NCBI GenBank assembly: GCA_028875875.1
Contig: JAGWUV010000002.1
Location: 1 to 64,000, forward strand
DNA: 64,000 nt
Reading direction: 5' to 3'
Source of the DNA: Bacteroidota bacterium
GTDB taxonomy: Bacteria > Bacteroidota > Bacteroidia > Chitinophagales > Chitinophagaceae
Shown: positions 1 to 9,003 of the stretch, piece after piece
Layout: every line of letters begins with the position of its first letter
Position numbering within the stretch: the first letter of the stretch is position 1
The notes under the pieces: model-generated
Seen by the model: only the letters and a program-made list of their open reading frames with translations
Told to the model about the DNA's origin: nothing
The model's database searches: none
Translations under genes and position numbers: made by a program

Positions 1-845
1 AAAGAGTAACTATAGCTTTGATAGTTAAATGTAGCCTGTTCACCAGTATAAGCTGTTAAGGTATTTAATTTCCATGCCGTTATTCCATCAGATGGTACGT
101 TAGGGGTTATATATCCTTGTCCCCCGTAATTAGGGAATGTAACTTCGTTATAATTTCCAAAATAAGCCTTATTCCCATGATCATCTGCTATTGTAAAATC
201 TTGAAGATTACTGAAATCTGAGGTTTGTATCTTAACTGTATTGGGATTTTTCCCATCAATAAAATTATAACTTTTGAAAAAAAAATCCCCCGATCTATCG
301 AGGTAATTATACGAATATTGATCATGTGAAATATCTATAGAATTCGTTTCGATAGAATTCATCAAATCTTGAACAGAAGCATAACCATAGTTAAGAGAAG
401 CAAAATAATTGCTCGTATAAGTATTTGAATTACCAAAATAGCCAGTTTCATCAGGTCTTCCATTTATACTCCTTGCAATTTCTCCCCCTGCACTTAACAC
501 CCATTTTAACCCTACCGCAGTTGGAACATCATCAACCTTTATACCACTTGCCTCATAATTCAGAGTTATTGGAATACTTAAATTCCCAACTTTAGCAGTA
601 TATAGGTTATATGAGATATTGGGAATACCCCTCGCCATATTAACCGAAACCTCATTAATTTTTATTAATTGATCAGCCTGAGGAGTTTTGGGTATTATAT
701 TCGATATATCGACTTTTGGCATACCGAAATTCCCTCCTGCCACTCCACCTCCACCTCCACCACCTAACCCTATTTGCCCAAATACGTTATAACTAATTAA
801 ATCCGAAATTAGCAGACAAAAAAAAGTAATAAATATTCTCTTCAT
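1..845 (-). CDS. Secreted RHS/YD-type shell protein, N-terminal part (cut by window edge)
   Basis: Reading the minus strand from an ATG at 845 gives an uninterrupted frame of 281 codons that runs off the window start. It begins with a Sec signal peptide (MKRIFITFFCLLISDLI, then FGQ), followed by a glycine run. The next segment (GIPNISYNLYTAKVGNLSIP, then ITLNYEASGIKV, then GLKWVLSAGGEIAR) closely parallels the start of the 1313-residue RHS-like protein at 26696-30637 (GIPNINIPIYTVKSGSLEMP, SLSYHAGGLKV). It is therefore probably the N-terminal shell of a second exported RHS protein. The repeats and any toxin tip lie outside the window. It is the last visible gene of the operon 2872 to 1. Confidence 0.8.
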   Translation of the reverse strand, partial: MKRIFITFFCLLISDLISYNVFGQIGLGGGGGGGVAGGNFGMPKVDISNIIPKTPQADQLIKINEVSVNMARGIPNISYNLYTAKVGNLSIPITLNYEASGIKVDDVPTAVGLKWVLSAGGEIARSINGRPDETGYFGNSNTYTSNYFASLNYGYASVQDLMNSIETNSIDISHDQYSYNYLDRSGDFFFKSYNFIDGKNPNTVKIQTSDFSNLQDFTIADDHGNKAYFGNYNEVTFPNYGGQGYITPNVPSDGITAWKLNTLTAYTGEQATFNYQSYSYS

Positions 846-860
846 ATAAGGGCTTTATCT

Positions 861-1391
861 TTAGTTATAATTTTCAATTTTACTAATGAAGTATGTACTA
901 ACAGGGCTATCATTTCTATCAAATACTTGAATAATTCCTCCATTTTCATCTATAAGTATTTTCTGATATAATAGTCCTCTATCCATCTTGAGCTTATTGC
1001 TGGCATGTTGATACAACCATTTGAAAAAAGGATGAACTTCATTACCAGAGGTAATTACTATAGAGGTGACTACAAACTCTTTTGAATAGTTTCTAATTGA
1101 TCTCATAATTTGATCCTCTGAATAATGTATATCCTGAAAATCATTAGTAGGACATAATATGATCTTTAGACGTCTATTATAGTGCTGCGAAAGTTTATTT
1201 AGTTCAGCCATTTGTGAGAAATAAGGTGTTCGTATATTGAACGGTACAACCAACACCTTAGCTCCTTTAAAGTCAGAAAAATCTATAACTTTTTTGCCGC
1301 CTAAAGTATCTAGTTTAAAGGAGTAAAAACTTTGTGCTGCAGAAGTTTGATAAAAAGCCAATAAAAAAACAATACTAAAAATACATTTCAT
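861..1391 (-). CDS. Cysteine-less glutathione-peroxidase-like exported protein
   Basis: This 176-residue protein has a signal peptide ending near TSAAQS. Its core follows the glutathione peroxidase plan: FSDFKGAKVLVVPFN, a helix with LNKLSQHY, then LKIILCPTNDFQ, a later HPFFKWL and a final KILIDENGGIIQVFDR strand pair. The catalytic Cys/Sec loop (normally xCGFT) reads IRTPYF, so peroxidase activity is not expected. It lies directly upstream of an RHS-like gene, as does a similar protein at 26073-26693. I infer a thioredoxin-fold accessory to secreted RHS proteins, perhaps a chaperone or binding protein; the role is unknown. Confidence 0.65.
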   Translation of the reverse strand: MKCIFSIVFLLAFYQTSAAQSFYSFKLDTLGGKKVIDFSDFKGAKVLVVPFNIRTPYFSQMAELNKLSQHYNRRLKIILCPTNDFQDIHYSEDQIMRSIRNYSKEFVVTSIVITSGNEVHPFFKWLYQHASNKLKMDRGLLYQKILIDENGGIIQVFDRNDSPVSTYFISKIENYN

Positions 1392-1402
1392 AGCTATTTA
1401 AT

Positions 1403-2872
1403 TTAAAATCCAAATCCGATTCTAAAAACAATTGGCTGATTATGAGGAATTTGATTATAACTCAAAAAATCCCATAAGACCTGCATTTTTGTTTCTTTTT
1501 TCCCTGCTTTCAATTTTTTTGTTACACCTAGCAATCCACTTCGCTGCCAAGGGCTACAATTCATCAATAGAGGTACTTTGTTTATATCTGGTAAATAATT
1601 CACTTCGTAGCCACCAGAAAGCCATATTTTGTTTTTTATTTTAATATCTAAAAAACTTCTAAATCCTACACCTTGGTTACTAAGATGAATGTCATTTATC
1701 GATTTACCCAACCCCACTTTATCACTAAATCCAATACCTATAATACTATTATCATTTAGTTTATAACCCAAAGAGATTGCCAAATCGGAAATAGCAGGGA
1801 GAGCATACCTTTGACCTGTAGATTGCATGTTGAATCCAAAGTCCAATCTTTTCCAAAATGTTTTAACCTTTTGATTATTGGGCTTAAAATCTATGCTTTC
1901 AGGGGTTCCGTTATTTATATTTAAAGAATTCAAACCCTGCTTCCCTAATTGTGCAACTTGCCCCTGCAACTGTTGTACTTGTCCTAGTATTAGTTGCTGT
2001 GGATTCATTATACTTCTTTGATCACTGCCATTGGAAATTACACCAAGACTTTGTTGTACTATGGCTCCTATTTGATCTCGGGTTTGCAAAGATTGTAAGG
2101 CCAATGAATTCCCATAATTCGCAGGAAAAGGAAACAGTTTAGCTAACAAACTATTTTTCTTCATAAAATCAACAAAGAGAGGTTGATCTCTTAAAATGGA
2201 TAATACTTTTTCCTCCATTTTCTTTTTATCCTTCAACATACTTTTATACTCTAATAAACTTTGCTGGTAGTAATAAACCTGTTTATTGAATGACTTTAAT
2301 GGCTCAAAAAGACTATATTTTTTTAATACATTTTCTAATTGATCTTTTCTGCTACTCAATATTTTTCGTATTTCATTAGAAATAGCCAATTTATTTTCTA
2401 ATTCATTAGCTTCATTACCTAAAACTGAAATTTTCCTTAACTTGGTACTACCAATTTGATTTAAGGCACTATTCGTTCCTGCTAGAAATTTTGATAAGTT
2501 TTGTATACTATCTAATTGCGGCTCAAGTGCAATAAATTTTTGCCAATTATTTGGAGTTTTTTTCAATCGATTTTCTAAATCAGCATATAACTGCTGTGTT
2601 CCGGAAAATAATTGTTTAGCCTCTGAACTATTTTTCTTACTCAGTTTTTTCTCAAGTTTTTGTTCACTTAATCGCAACTGATGTAAACTTTCTTCTGTCC
2701 TATTTATAATCGAGGTTTTAATTGTTTTATAGTCTCTAGTTAATTTTTGTACGCGATTTTCGCTTAACAGATAATTGATCTTCAATAAATGGAGTGAATC
2801 ATTTTCCTGCGCCAAGAGATTATTTGTAAAATAAAGTACACAGACGAGTATTATCAAAGGTAGTTTTCTCAA
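1403..2872 (-). CDS. Exported coiled-coil protein with beta-rich C-terminus
   Basis: The protein has 489 residues, a signal peptide (MRKLPLIILVCVLYF, then LLAQ) and a long charged helical region at about residues 25-240 with many Lys/Glu/Leu heptads (coiled coil). A Gln-rich segment (QVQQLQGQVAQLG) follows at about 290-315. The last 150 residues contain alternating short hydrophobic strands and end in RIGFGF with a terminal phenylalanine, typical of outer-membrane beta proteins. It begins the operon that continues with the peroxidase-like and RHS-like genes (gaps of 11 and 15 nt). It is not assigned to a family with certainty. An envelope scaffold or export helper for the RHS protein is an inference from position. 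Confidence 0.6.
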   Translation of the reverse strand: MRKLPLIILVCVLYFTNNLLAQENDSLHLLKINYLLSENRVQKLTRDYKTIKTSIINRTEESLHQLRLSEQKLEKKLSKKNSSEAKQLFSGTQQLYADLENRLKKTPNNWQKFIALEPQLDSIQNLSKFLAGTNSALNQIGSTKLRKISVLGNEANELENKLAISNEIRKILSSRKDQLENVLKKYSLFEPLKSFNKQVYYYQQSLLEYKSMLKDKKKMEEKVLSILRDQPLFVDFMKKNSLLAKLFPFPANYGNSLALQSLQTRDQIGAIVQQSLGVISNGSDQRSIMNPQQLILGQVQQLQGQVAQLGKQGLNSLNINNGTPESIDFKPNNQKVKTFWKRLDFGFNMQSTGQRYALPAISDLAISLGYKLNDNSIIGIGFSDKVGLGKSINDIHLSNQGVGFRSFLDIKIKNKIWLSGGYEVNYLPDINKVPLLMNCSPWQRSGLLGVTKKLKAGKKETKMQVLWDFLSYNQIPHNQPIVFRIGFGF

Positions 2873-3065
2873 AAGCGATTAAGATTGTTTATAAAACAAA
2901 CATACATTCCAAAATTTTTTTTAGCAATGGGGGTTTTCACCCACTCAGATTAAAAAATTATTAGAAATAACTTTTTTATCGATATAAGAATTTTATTCTA
3001 TAATTTCGAAATACTCCCCATCAACGCATTGAATAGTAACAATAATCATTTAATTAACCTATTAT

Positions 3066-3689
3066 ATGATTTCACTGGCAATCGTAGATGATCATAATCT
3101 ATACAGGGAAGGCCTCAGCACTGTCTTAGAAAACTACTCAGATATACTTCTGATAATTAGAGCGTGCAATGGATCCGATTTTATCAGTCAACTTCAACAA
3201 ACAACAATAATCCCAGATATTGTTTTATTGGATGTACAAATGCCGGTCATGGATGGCAAGCAAACTGCTAGATGGCTGAAAAAAAATCATCCAAACATTA
3301 AAGTAATTTTTATTTCAATGCTAACTCATGAAACCCTGTATTATGAATTCTACGCCATAGGTGCCTCAGGCTTCCTCTCGAAAGATTGTAGTATTCCGGA
3401 TTTGCTGCATACTATTGAGAAAGTTTATAATGGCGAAAACTTACTGGAGGAATATGTCAATTTTCAAGAAGCAAAAAACAAGAAAGTCGATACACTTCTT
3501 ACCGAAAAACAAAAGGAATTCATTTCACTTTGCGCATCGGAACTAACCTATAAGGAGATTAGTGACAAGTTAAATATTTCTATAAAGACTGCAGATAGAT
3601 ATAGAGAGGACCTTTTCAAAAAACTAGGTATATCAAGCAGAATTGGTCTTGTAATGTATGCATTACAAACAGGAATAGCTTACTTATAA
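3066..3689 (+). CDS. LuxR/NarL-family response regulator (orphan)
   Basis: This 207-residue regulator has an N-terminal receiver domain (acidic pair in AIVDDH, phospho-acceptor Asp56 in LLDVQMP, conserved Lys in LSKD) and a C-terminal LuxR-type helix-turn-helix (LTEKQKEFISLCASELTYKE, then ISDKLNISIKTADRYREDLF). It should bind DNA upon phosphorylation by a histidine kinase. No kinase gene is adjacent. It is transcribed divergently from the coiled-coil/RHS operon, so that operon could be a target; this is inferred from position only. Confidence 0.9.
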   Translation: MISLAIVDDHNLYREGLSTVLENYSDILLIIRACNGSDFISQLQQTTIIPDIVLLDVQMPVMDGKQTARWLKKNHPNIKVIFISMLTHETLYYEFYAIGASGFLSKDCSIPDLLHTIEKVYNGENLLEEYVNFQEAKNKKVDTLLTEKQKEFISLCASELTYKEISDKLNISIKTADRYREDLFKKLGISSRIGLVMYALQTGIAYL

Positions 3690-3878
3690 AAGAACCAAAA
3701 TAAGATTGCTAGGATTTACCATTTTATACGCTATCAAAATGAATTTTTATATCAACTCAACTCGAAATAATAAGGTGGACTTTTGAACAGTCCCATTTGA
3801 AACATTGAAGTAAAATACTTTATTTCATCAAGAAGCTCTCTTCATTTATTCGAAAAAATTTTTAAAATTCTATTTTTT

Positions 3879-3891
3879 GTAGATTATCTAC
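3879..3891. repeat. Perfect palindrome GTAGAT-T-ATCTAC upstream of the RM operon
   Basis: This is a 13-nt perfect palindrome in the 279-bp gap 3690-3968 between the response regulator and the first hsdS. It follows a T-rich TATTTTTTG stretch that resembles the promoter-like box 60 nt further on. It could be an operator. No other gene is visible in this gap. Confidence 0.35.
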
Positions 3892-3936
3892 TTAAAATAT
3901 TTTTCAAATAAAGCTTAGTAATTAGAAAAATTTATC

Positions 3937-3944
3937 TATTTTTG
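3937..3944 (+). promoter_or_regulatory. Bacteroidota-type -7 box for the hsdS-hsdM-CBASS operon
   Basis: TATTTTTG matches the Bacteroidota -7 consensus TAnnTTTG and lies 25 nt upstream of the first hsdS start (TTG, 3969). The -33 region is only a weak match. It is the best promoter candidate for the operon beginning at 3969. Confidence 0.4.
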
Positions 3945-3968
3945 TAGCGTCATTACAAAGAAATAAAT

Positions 3969-4526
3969 TTGAAAAAGCTAATAAAAGATATTACAAACAT
4001 CCAAACCGGACTCTTTGCCAAGCCAGCTGGCTTTGGTGAATTGGTGTATCTGCAGTCCAAGCATTTTGACGAATACGGACAGTTGCATTCGGTTCTTCAT
4101 CCTGATTTGCTGGCTGAAGGGATTTCTGAAAAGCACTTGCTAAAAGACGGTGATGTGCTTTTTGCAGCCAAGGGAACCAAAAACTTTGCAGCCGTTTTTG
4201 AAAACCACAACGAACCTTCTGTGGCTTCCACTTCCTTTTTTGTTATCAGAACAACTGACAACAAAGTGCTGCCACAGTTTCTGGCATGGTTTCTTAATAA
4301 CCATACCACACAAACACTTTTGAAAGGACAAGCCATTGGCACTTCCATTCCTTCTATTTCAAAACATGTTTTAGAAAATCTGGAAATAACCATACCAAGC
4401 ATTGAAACCCAGCAAACGATTCTGCAAATCACAAAACTCCGTAATAGGGAAAAAACTTTGAAGCAGCAAATTGAAACACTACGAGAAAAACAAATTCAAC
4501 AACAAATAATCAACGCAATAAAATAA
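3969..4526 (+). CDS. hsdS: Half-size type I restriction specificity subunit (HsdS)
   Basis: This 185-residue protein is about half the usual HsdS length and contains one target-recognition domain plus one conserved helical spacer. Recognisable parts are IPSIETQQTILQI followed by a long coil (LKQQIETLREKQIQQQI). The start is TTG at 3969; no in-frame ATG lies nearby that would keep the N-terminal part. It sits 5 nt upstream of hsdM. Half-size HsdS proteins in other systems can dimerise to specify a palindromic target, or arise by truncation. A full HsdS occurs 3.2 kb downstream in the same operon, so this operon may support two specificities. Confidence 0.8.
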   Translation: MKKLIKDITNIQTGLFAKPAGFGELVYLQSKHFDEYGQLHSVLHPDLLAEGISEKHLLKDGDVLFAAKGTKNFAAVFENHNEPSVASTSFFVIRTTDNKVLPQFLAWFLNNHTTQTLLKGQAIGTSIPSISKHVLENLEITIPSIETQQTILQITKLRNREKTLKQQIETLREKQIQQQIINAIK

Positions 4527-4531
4527 ATATA

Positions 4532-6094
4532 ATGGCTAAAATAACTCAGAAAGATATCAACGATGCAGTTTGGAAAGCTTGCGACACCTTTAGAGGCAGC
4601 ATTGACCCAAGTGTTTACAAAGACTATGTGCTGACCATGCTGTTCCTAAAATATCTCAGCGATGTGCATGACGATAAAATGGAAGGCTACTTAGCTAAAT
4701 ACAACGGTGATGTGGAACGTGCCAAACGTGCCATGCAACACGAACGCTTTATTGTGCCGGAGCATAGCCATTTTAAATATTTATACGAGCACCGCAACGA
4801 AGCCAATATAGGAGAACTCATCAATATTGCGTTAACGGATTTGGAAGAAGACAACCGAGAAAAATTATACAGCGAAGACGGTGCAGGGATTTTCCAAAAC
4901 ATTGACTTTAACAGCAGCAAGCTAGGTGAACCAAAGGACAAAAACACCCGATTGAAAACCTTGCTCATTGATTTCAAATCGGACAAACTGGATTTGCGTC
5001 CTTCACATTTAGATGGTAATGACATTATTGGCGGGGCTTACATGTTCCTGATTGAAAACTTTGCAAGTGATGCCGGAAAAAAAGCTGGTGAATTTTTTAC
5101 ACCTAAAGAAGTTTCTACACTCATTGCCAAACTCACCAAAAGCAAACCCGGTTCAAGAATATGCGACCCAACTTGTGGCTCGGCTTCTCTGCTGATTAAA
5201 GCAGGTGAAGAAGTGGGTTCTGACAATTTTTCACTTTACGGACAAGAAGCCAACGGCAGCACCTGGGCACTGGCAGTAATGAACATGTTTTTACACGGCT
5301 TTGATAATGCTACCATCCGATGGGGCGATACCATTCGCAACCCCAAACTGAAAGAAGGCGACACGCTGATGAAGTTTGATACCGTAGTGGCCAACCCACC
5401 TTTCTCTTTGGACAAATGGGGAAAAGTAGAAGACAAGGATGGAGAAAAAACCACCGTGAGCTACGACCCTGAAAGCGATAAATACAATCGTTTTTGGCGG
5501 GGCGTGCCACCCAAAAGCAAAGGCGACTGGGCATTTATCAGCCACATGATAGAAACGCTGAACGAACACGGCAAAGCCGGTGTGGTAGTGCCGCATGGCG
5601 TATTGTTCCGGGGCAGCAGCGAAGGAAAAATTAGGCAGAAAACCATTGAAGAAAACCTGCTCGAAGCCGTGATTGGATTACCTGCCAACCTGTTTTTTGG
5701 TACGGGCATACCGGCTGCAATACTGGTTTTTAATAAGCAAAAAGGCAGCAAGAATGTATTGTTTATTGATGCCAGCAAGCATTACGAAAGTGCCAAAAAC
5801 CAAAACAAGTTGAGACCAAGCGATATTGAACATATTGTAACTACCTACCGTGATTTTACTGCCGGAAAACTACAGCCCGGTGTGATGGAAGATAAATACA
5901 GCTATGTAGCCACTCCCCAAGAAATACAAGAAAACGACTACAACCTGAACATCCCCCGCTATGTGGACACTTTTGAAGAAGAAGCCGAAGTGGATATTGC
6001 TGCTGTGCAGAGGGAGATTGAGCAACTGGAAGGGGAATTAAAAACGGTGCAGGCTGAAATGGATAAATACCTTAAAGAATTAAATGCTATTTAA
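4532..6094 (+). CDS. hsdM: Type I restriction-modification DNA methyltransferase subunit HsdM
   Basis: This 520-residue N6-adenine methyltransferase has an N-terminal helical HsdM_N domain (DAVWKACDTFRG, then YVLTMLFLKYLSD). Its catalytic domain carries the AdoMet motif DPTCGSASLL (about residues 212-221), preceded by GEFFTPKEV, and the catalytic motif NPPFS (288-292). The C-terminus ends in a coiled coil. It methylates the sequence chosen by HsdS and forms the M2S core of the restriction complex with HsdR at 13224. The CD-NTase gene follows 2 nt after its stop, an unusual hsdM neighbour. Confidence 0.96.
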   Translation: MAKITQKDINDAVWKACDTFRGSIDPSVYKDYVLTMLFLKYLSDVHDDKMEGYLAKYNGDVERAKRAMQHERFIVPEHSHFKYLYEHRNEANIGELINIALTDLEEDNREKLYSEDGAGIFQNIDFNSSKLGEPKDKNTRLKTLLIDFKSDKLDLRPSHLDGNDIIGGAYMFLIENFASDAGKKAGEFFTPKEVSTLIAKLTKSKPGSRICDPTCGSASLLIKAGEEVGSDNFSLYGQEANGSTWALAVMNMFLHGFDNATIRWGDTIRNPKLKEGDTLMKFDTVVANPPFSLDKWGKVEDKDGEKTTVSYDPESDKYNRFWRGVPPKSKGDWAFISHMIETLNEHGKAGVVVPHGVLFRGSSEGKIRQKTIEENLLEAVIGLPANLFFGTGIPAAILVFNKQKGSKNVLFIDASKHYESAKNQNKLRPSDIEHIVTTYRDFTAGKLQPGVMEDKYSYVATPQEIQENDYNLNIPRYVDTFEEEAEVDIAAVQREIEQLEGELKTVQAEMDKYLKELNAI

Positions 6095-6096
6095 TT

Positions 6097-7338
6097 ATGC
6101 TTACAAAAGAACAAAAACAACAATTCAGCGATATTCTGGAAGAGTTAGGAAAGACACTTGACATTTCAGAAACGCAGTTTGACGCAGCAGTACAAAGCTA
6201 CAATGCTGTTGCAAAACAATTATCAAAAGAAGGATCACTCTTAGAAAGATATAAGCCTGAGATCAGACCTCAGGGTTCGTTTTTATTGGGAACGATGATA
6301 AAACCAATTAATGAAGAAGACGATGTGGATATTGATCTTGTTTGTGAGTTACAAGGCAAAAACGAAAGCTGGACTCAAAAAACTCTAAAGGATAATGTAG
6401 GACTACAGCTTAAAGAGAATGAACTGTACAGGTCAAAAGTAAAACTAAAGAATGGAAGAAGGTGTTGGACTTTGTATTATCGAGAAACATCCGATGATCC
6501 AACACAGAGATATCACTTAGATGTTTTGCCCAGCATTATTGATTCTAATTACATCAAAATGTTTTCAGAGTCTTATGCTGCAATTAAGAATATTCAAGAT
6601 TTGGCTATACGAATTACTGACAATGAGCGAAAAGACTATGCGATTGAGACAAACCATCAAAACTGGCTAAAGAGTAACCCAATTGGTTACGGTAAATGGT
6701 TTTTCAGTCGAGCCGACATAAACAAAGATGAAGTTAGATTATTATCAGAGGCGGTACAACCTGTTCCAAAGTTCAGAAAGGAAAAACTCCCATTGCAGCG
6801 AGTAGTTCAGATACTAAAGCGCCATAGGGATATGATGTTTAACGGTGATGAGGATAAACCCATTTCAATAATCATTACCACTTTAGCAGCTAAAGCATAT
6901 AACCAAGAGGCAAATGTGATAGATGCTCTCGTTAATGTATTACATCGGATGCCCGAATTCATTGATGATTGGTACTCAATAGAGCACAAAAAATGGATAA
7001 AGAAAGTTGCCAATCCGGTAAATGAAGATGAAAACTTCGCTGATAAATGGGTTGATTATCCTCAACGACAACAAAACTTTTATAAGTGGCTTGAGGCAGC
7101 ACAGAGAGACATTAGTGGTATGTTAGGACAAAGCGGCAAGGGCTTACAATTCATAAACGAATCCATGGCAAAGCCATTTGGCAAAGACGCTGTCACCAAA
7201 GCGTTCAGCAATTATGGTGAGAACGTGCGTAAGCAGCGTGAAGGTGGAAGTCTTAAGGTGGCTGCTAAAACCGGTATGATTGGGACTGCTGGAACTACTG
7301 TTAAGAATCACAGTTTCTATGGTAAGGAAGAACAATAG
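6097..7338 (+). CDS. CBASS CD-NTase (cyclic oligonucleotide synthase) 1
   Basis: This 413-residue nucleotidyltransferase shows the polymerase-beta active site of the cGAS/DncV-like family: QGSFLLGT (Gly60-Ser61), the acidic pair in DDVDIDL (about Asp76/Asp78) and a third acidic residue in YHLDVLP (Asp142). It should make a cyclic di- or trinucleotide signal upon phage infection. The C-terminal tail ends KNHSFYGKEEQ, similar to the flexible tails of CD-NTases paired with ubiquitin-transfer-like partners. The next gene is such an E2-like protein and overlaps it by 20 nt. It is inserted in an RM operon between hsdM and hsdS. The nucleotide product cannot be read from the sequence. Confidence 0.88.
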   Translation: MLTKEQKQQFSDILEELGKTLDISETQFDAAVQSYNAVAKQLSKEGSLLERYKPEIRPQGSFLLGTMIKPINEEDDVDIDLVCELQGKNESWTQKTLKDNVGLQLKENELYRSKVKLKNGRRCWTLYYRETSDDPTQRYHLDVLPSIIDSNYIKMFSESYAAIKNIQDLAIRITDNERKDYAIETNHQNWLKSNPIGYGKWFFSRADINKDEVRLLSEAVQPVPKFRKEKLPLQRVVQILKRHRDMMFNGDEDKPISIIITTLAAKAYNQEANVIDALVNVLHRMPEFIDDWYSIEHKKWIKKVANPVNEDENFADKWVDYPQRQQNFYKWLEAAQRDISGMLGQSGKGLQFINESMAKPFGKDAVTKAFSNYGENVRKQREGGSLKVAAKTGMIGTAGTTVKNHSFYGKEEQ

Positions 7339-7804
7339 AATATCATTAATAGTGCAAGAGGGAACACTGAAAAATATGTTTCCCGATGGGGTAACCAAAC
7401 GCTTCCGTGAGGAAGCACTCACTTGGACGTGTTCGGTAATACCATCCCCATTAAGCAGTGATTACACACTGAAATTAGAGTACATTAGAAATAAGGGTGT
7501 AAAAGTTTATGTAATTGACCCTAAGCCCTTGCCATTAGCAGCAGGTAAGAAACATTTGCCACACGTTTATTCCACACCGGAGCAAAGATTATGCTTATAC
7601 TATCCCAACAGAATTGAATGGAATGTCAGCATGCTCTATACCAAAACAATTATCCCTTGGGCTTGTGAATGGCTTTGCCATTACGAGTTATGGGTTTGCA
7701 CAGGAACATGGCACGGTGGCGGCATACACCACGAAACAGAAGCAGAGAAACAAGCCAATAAACAAAAAGAAGCGATTGATGAAGCAAGCAGCAATAAAAA
7801 ATAA
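7319..7804 (+). CDS. CBASS-associated E2-like protein (type II short CBASS)
   Basis: With the ATG at 7319 (overlapping the CD-NTase end) the protein has 161 residues; an earlier in-frame start at 7280 would lengthen the overlap. The central motif RLCLYYP (Cys92), followed by IPWACEWLCHYELWV and TGTWHGGGIHHE, fits the prokaryotic E2-like family found beside CD-NTases. In that family the Cys joins to the CD-NTase C-terminus and thereby primes it. The charged C-terminal tail is probably disordered. No E1 or JAB partner is present in this operon, matching the short, E2-only CBASS layout. Its stop lies inside the following hsdS gene. Confidence 0.72.
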   Translation: MVRKNNRISLIVQEGTLKNMFPDGVTKRFREEALTWTCSVIPSPLSSDYTLKLEYIRNKGVKVYVIDPKPLPLAAGKKHLPHVYSTPEQRLCLYYPNRIEWNVSMLYTKTIIPWACEWLCHYELWVCTGTWHGGGIHHETEAEKQANKQKEAIDEASSNKK

Positions 7805-9002
7805 AATTCAAACCAATTATGATATTCCGAGTGATTGGACTGTTATGCCATTAGGTACCTTGGGGTCTTTTTCAAAAGGGAAAGGAATTTTGAAGGAGCA
7901 AGTTATTTCGGACGGATTGCCATGTATTCGTTATGGAGAAATTTATACAACCCACGACTTTATCATTAAGGAATTCAAATCTTTCATTTCCGATGATGTG
8001 GCTGCAGAAAGTAAAGAAATTGAAAACGGTGATATTCTTTTTGCTGGTTCAGGTGAAACAATAGAAGAAATTGGAAAAGCAGTGGCTTACATTGGGAGTG
8101 AAAAAGCTTATGCGGGTGGTGATGTAATTATTCTTTCTACGAAAAAGGACGTTAATCCAGAGTGTCTTTCTTATGCCTTGGAAACGGATTTTGTGAAAAG
8201 GCAAAAAAGGGTGTTAGGTCAAGGCAATTCAGTTGTTCATATTTATCCAAGTGATTTATCCAAAGTAAAAATTATTCTCCCCCCACTCCCCGAGCAAAAG
8301 AACATTGCCCAAGTACTCAGCACAGCAGATGCCGCCATACACACCAACGAAAAACTCATCGCCCAAAAAGAACTCCGAAAAAAATGGCTCATGCAGCAAT
8401 TGCTAACGGGGAAGAAAAGGTTGAAGGGGTTTGGAGAGGAGTGGAAGGAAAATAAGTTGGAATACTTTATTAAAGAGTATAAGCAAAAACCTACTGGTGT
8501 AGATAATTATGAAGTATTGACATCAGCAAAATCAGGTCTAATGAAACAAACTGATTACTACGGAGACAATAGAATAACTAATAGAGATGATGCAGATTAT
8601 AATGTGATACCGCCAAATTATTTAACCTATCGTTCCAGAAGTGATGATGGTCTATTCACTTTCAATAAAAATGATTTAGGAATTACTGGTTTGATAAGTG
8701 GCTACTATCCTGTTTTTACAATTAAGAACGGTGATTTAGACTTTATTTTAATGTACATGAATTACTACAAGCAGAAGTTGACAAAGTATGCAATTGGAAC
8801 ATCACAGCTTGTATTGGCTATGAACTCGCTTAAAGAGGCAAAATTCGTATTGCCAGAGCATGAAGAACAAGCTGCCATTGCCCGAGTGCTGCAATCGGCA
8901 GATAAAGAAATATCTCTTTTGAAATTGACAGCTGAAAAACTGCGAGAAAAGAAAAAAGGGTTGATGCAGAAATTATTAACCGGAAAAATCAGAATTAAAT
9001 AA
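7779..9002 (+). CDS. hsdS: Type I restriction specificity subunit HsdS (two-domain)
   Basis: The protein has 407 residues from ATG 7779; an upstream in-frame extension to 7614 lies inside the E2-like gene and has no HsdS-like sequence. There are two target-recognition domains: the first from DWTVMPLGTLGSF to LPPLPEQKNIAQVL, the second from EEWKENKLEYF to LPEHEEQAAIARVL. Each is followed by a conserved spacer helix ending MQQLLTGKKR or MQKLLTGKIR. It determines the target sequence of HsdM and HsdR. It overlaps the E2-like gene by 26 nt, and the phospholipase gene begins 1 nt after its stop, so CBASS genes lie on both sides. Confidence 0.92.
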   Translation: MKQAAIKNKIQTNYDIPSDWTVMPLGTLGSFSKGKGILKEQVISDGLPCIRYGEIYTTHDFIIKEFKSFISDDVAAESKEIENGDILFAGSGETIEEIGKAVAYIGSEKAYAGGDVIILSTKKDVNPECLSYALETDFVKRQKRVLGQGNSVVHIYPSDLSKVKIILPPLPEQKNIAQVLSTADAAIHTNEKLIAQKELRKKWLMQQLLTGKKRLKGFGEEWKENKLEYFIKEYKQKPTGVDNYEVLTSAKSGLMKQTDYYGDNRITNRDDADYNVIPPNYLTYRSRSDDGLFTFNKNDLGITGLISGYYPVFTIKNGDLDFILMYMNYYKQKLTKYAIGTSQLVLAMNSLKEAKFVLPEHEEQAAIARVLQSADKEISLLKLTAEKLREKKKGLMQKLLTGKIRIK

Positions 9003-9003
9003 T

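Noticed and set aside
3783-3794. 12-mer TTGAACAGTCCC shared with 37024-37035
   Set aside because: It is too short to prove an insertion-sequence end; flanking sequence does not continue to match.
7614-7778. Upstream extension of the full hsdS
   Set aside because: This part overlaps the E2-like gene in another frame and has no HsdS-like sequence; ATG 7779 fits the family start.
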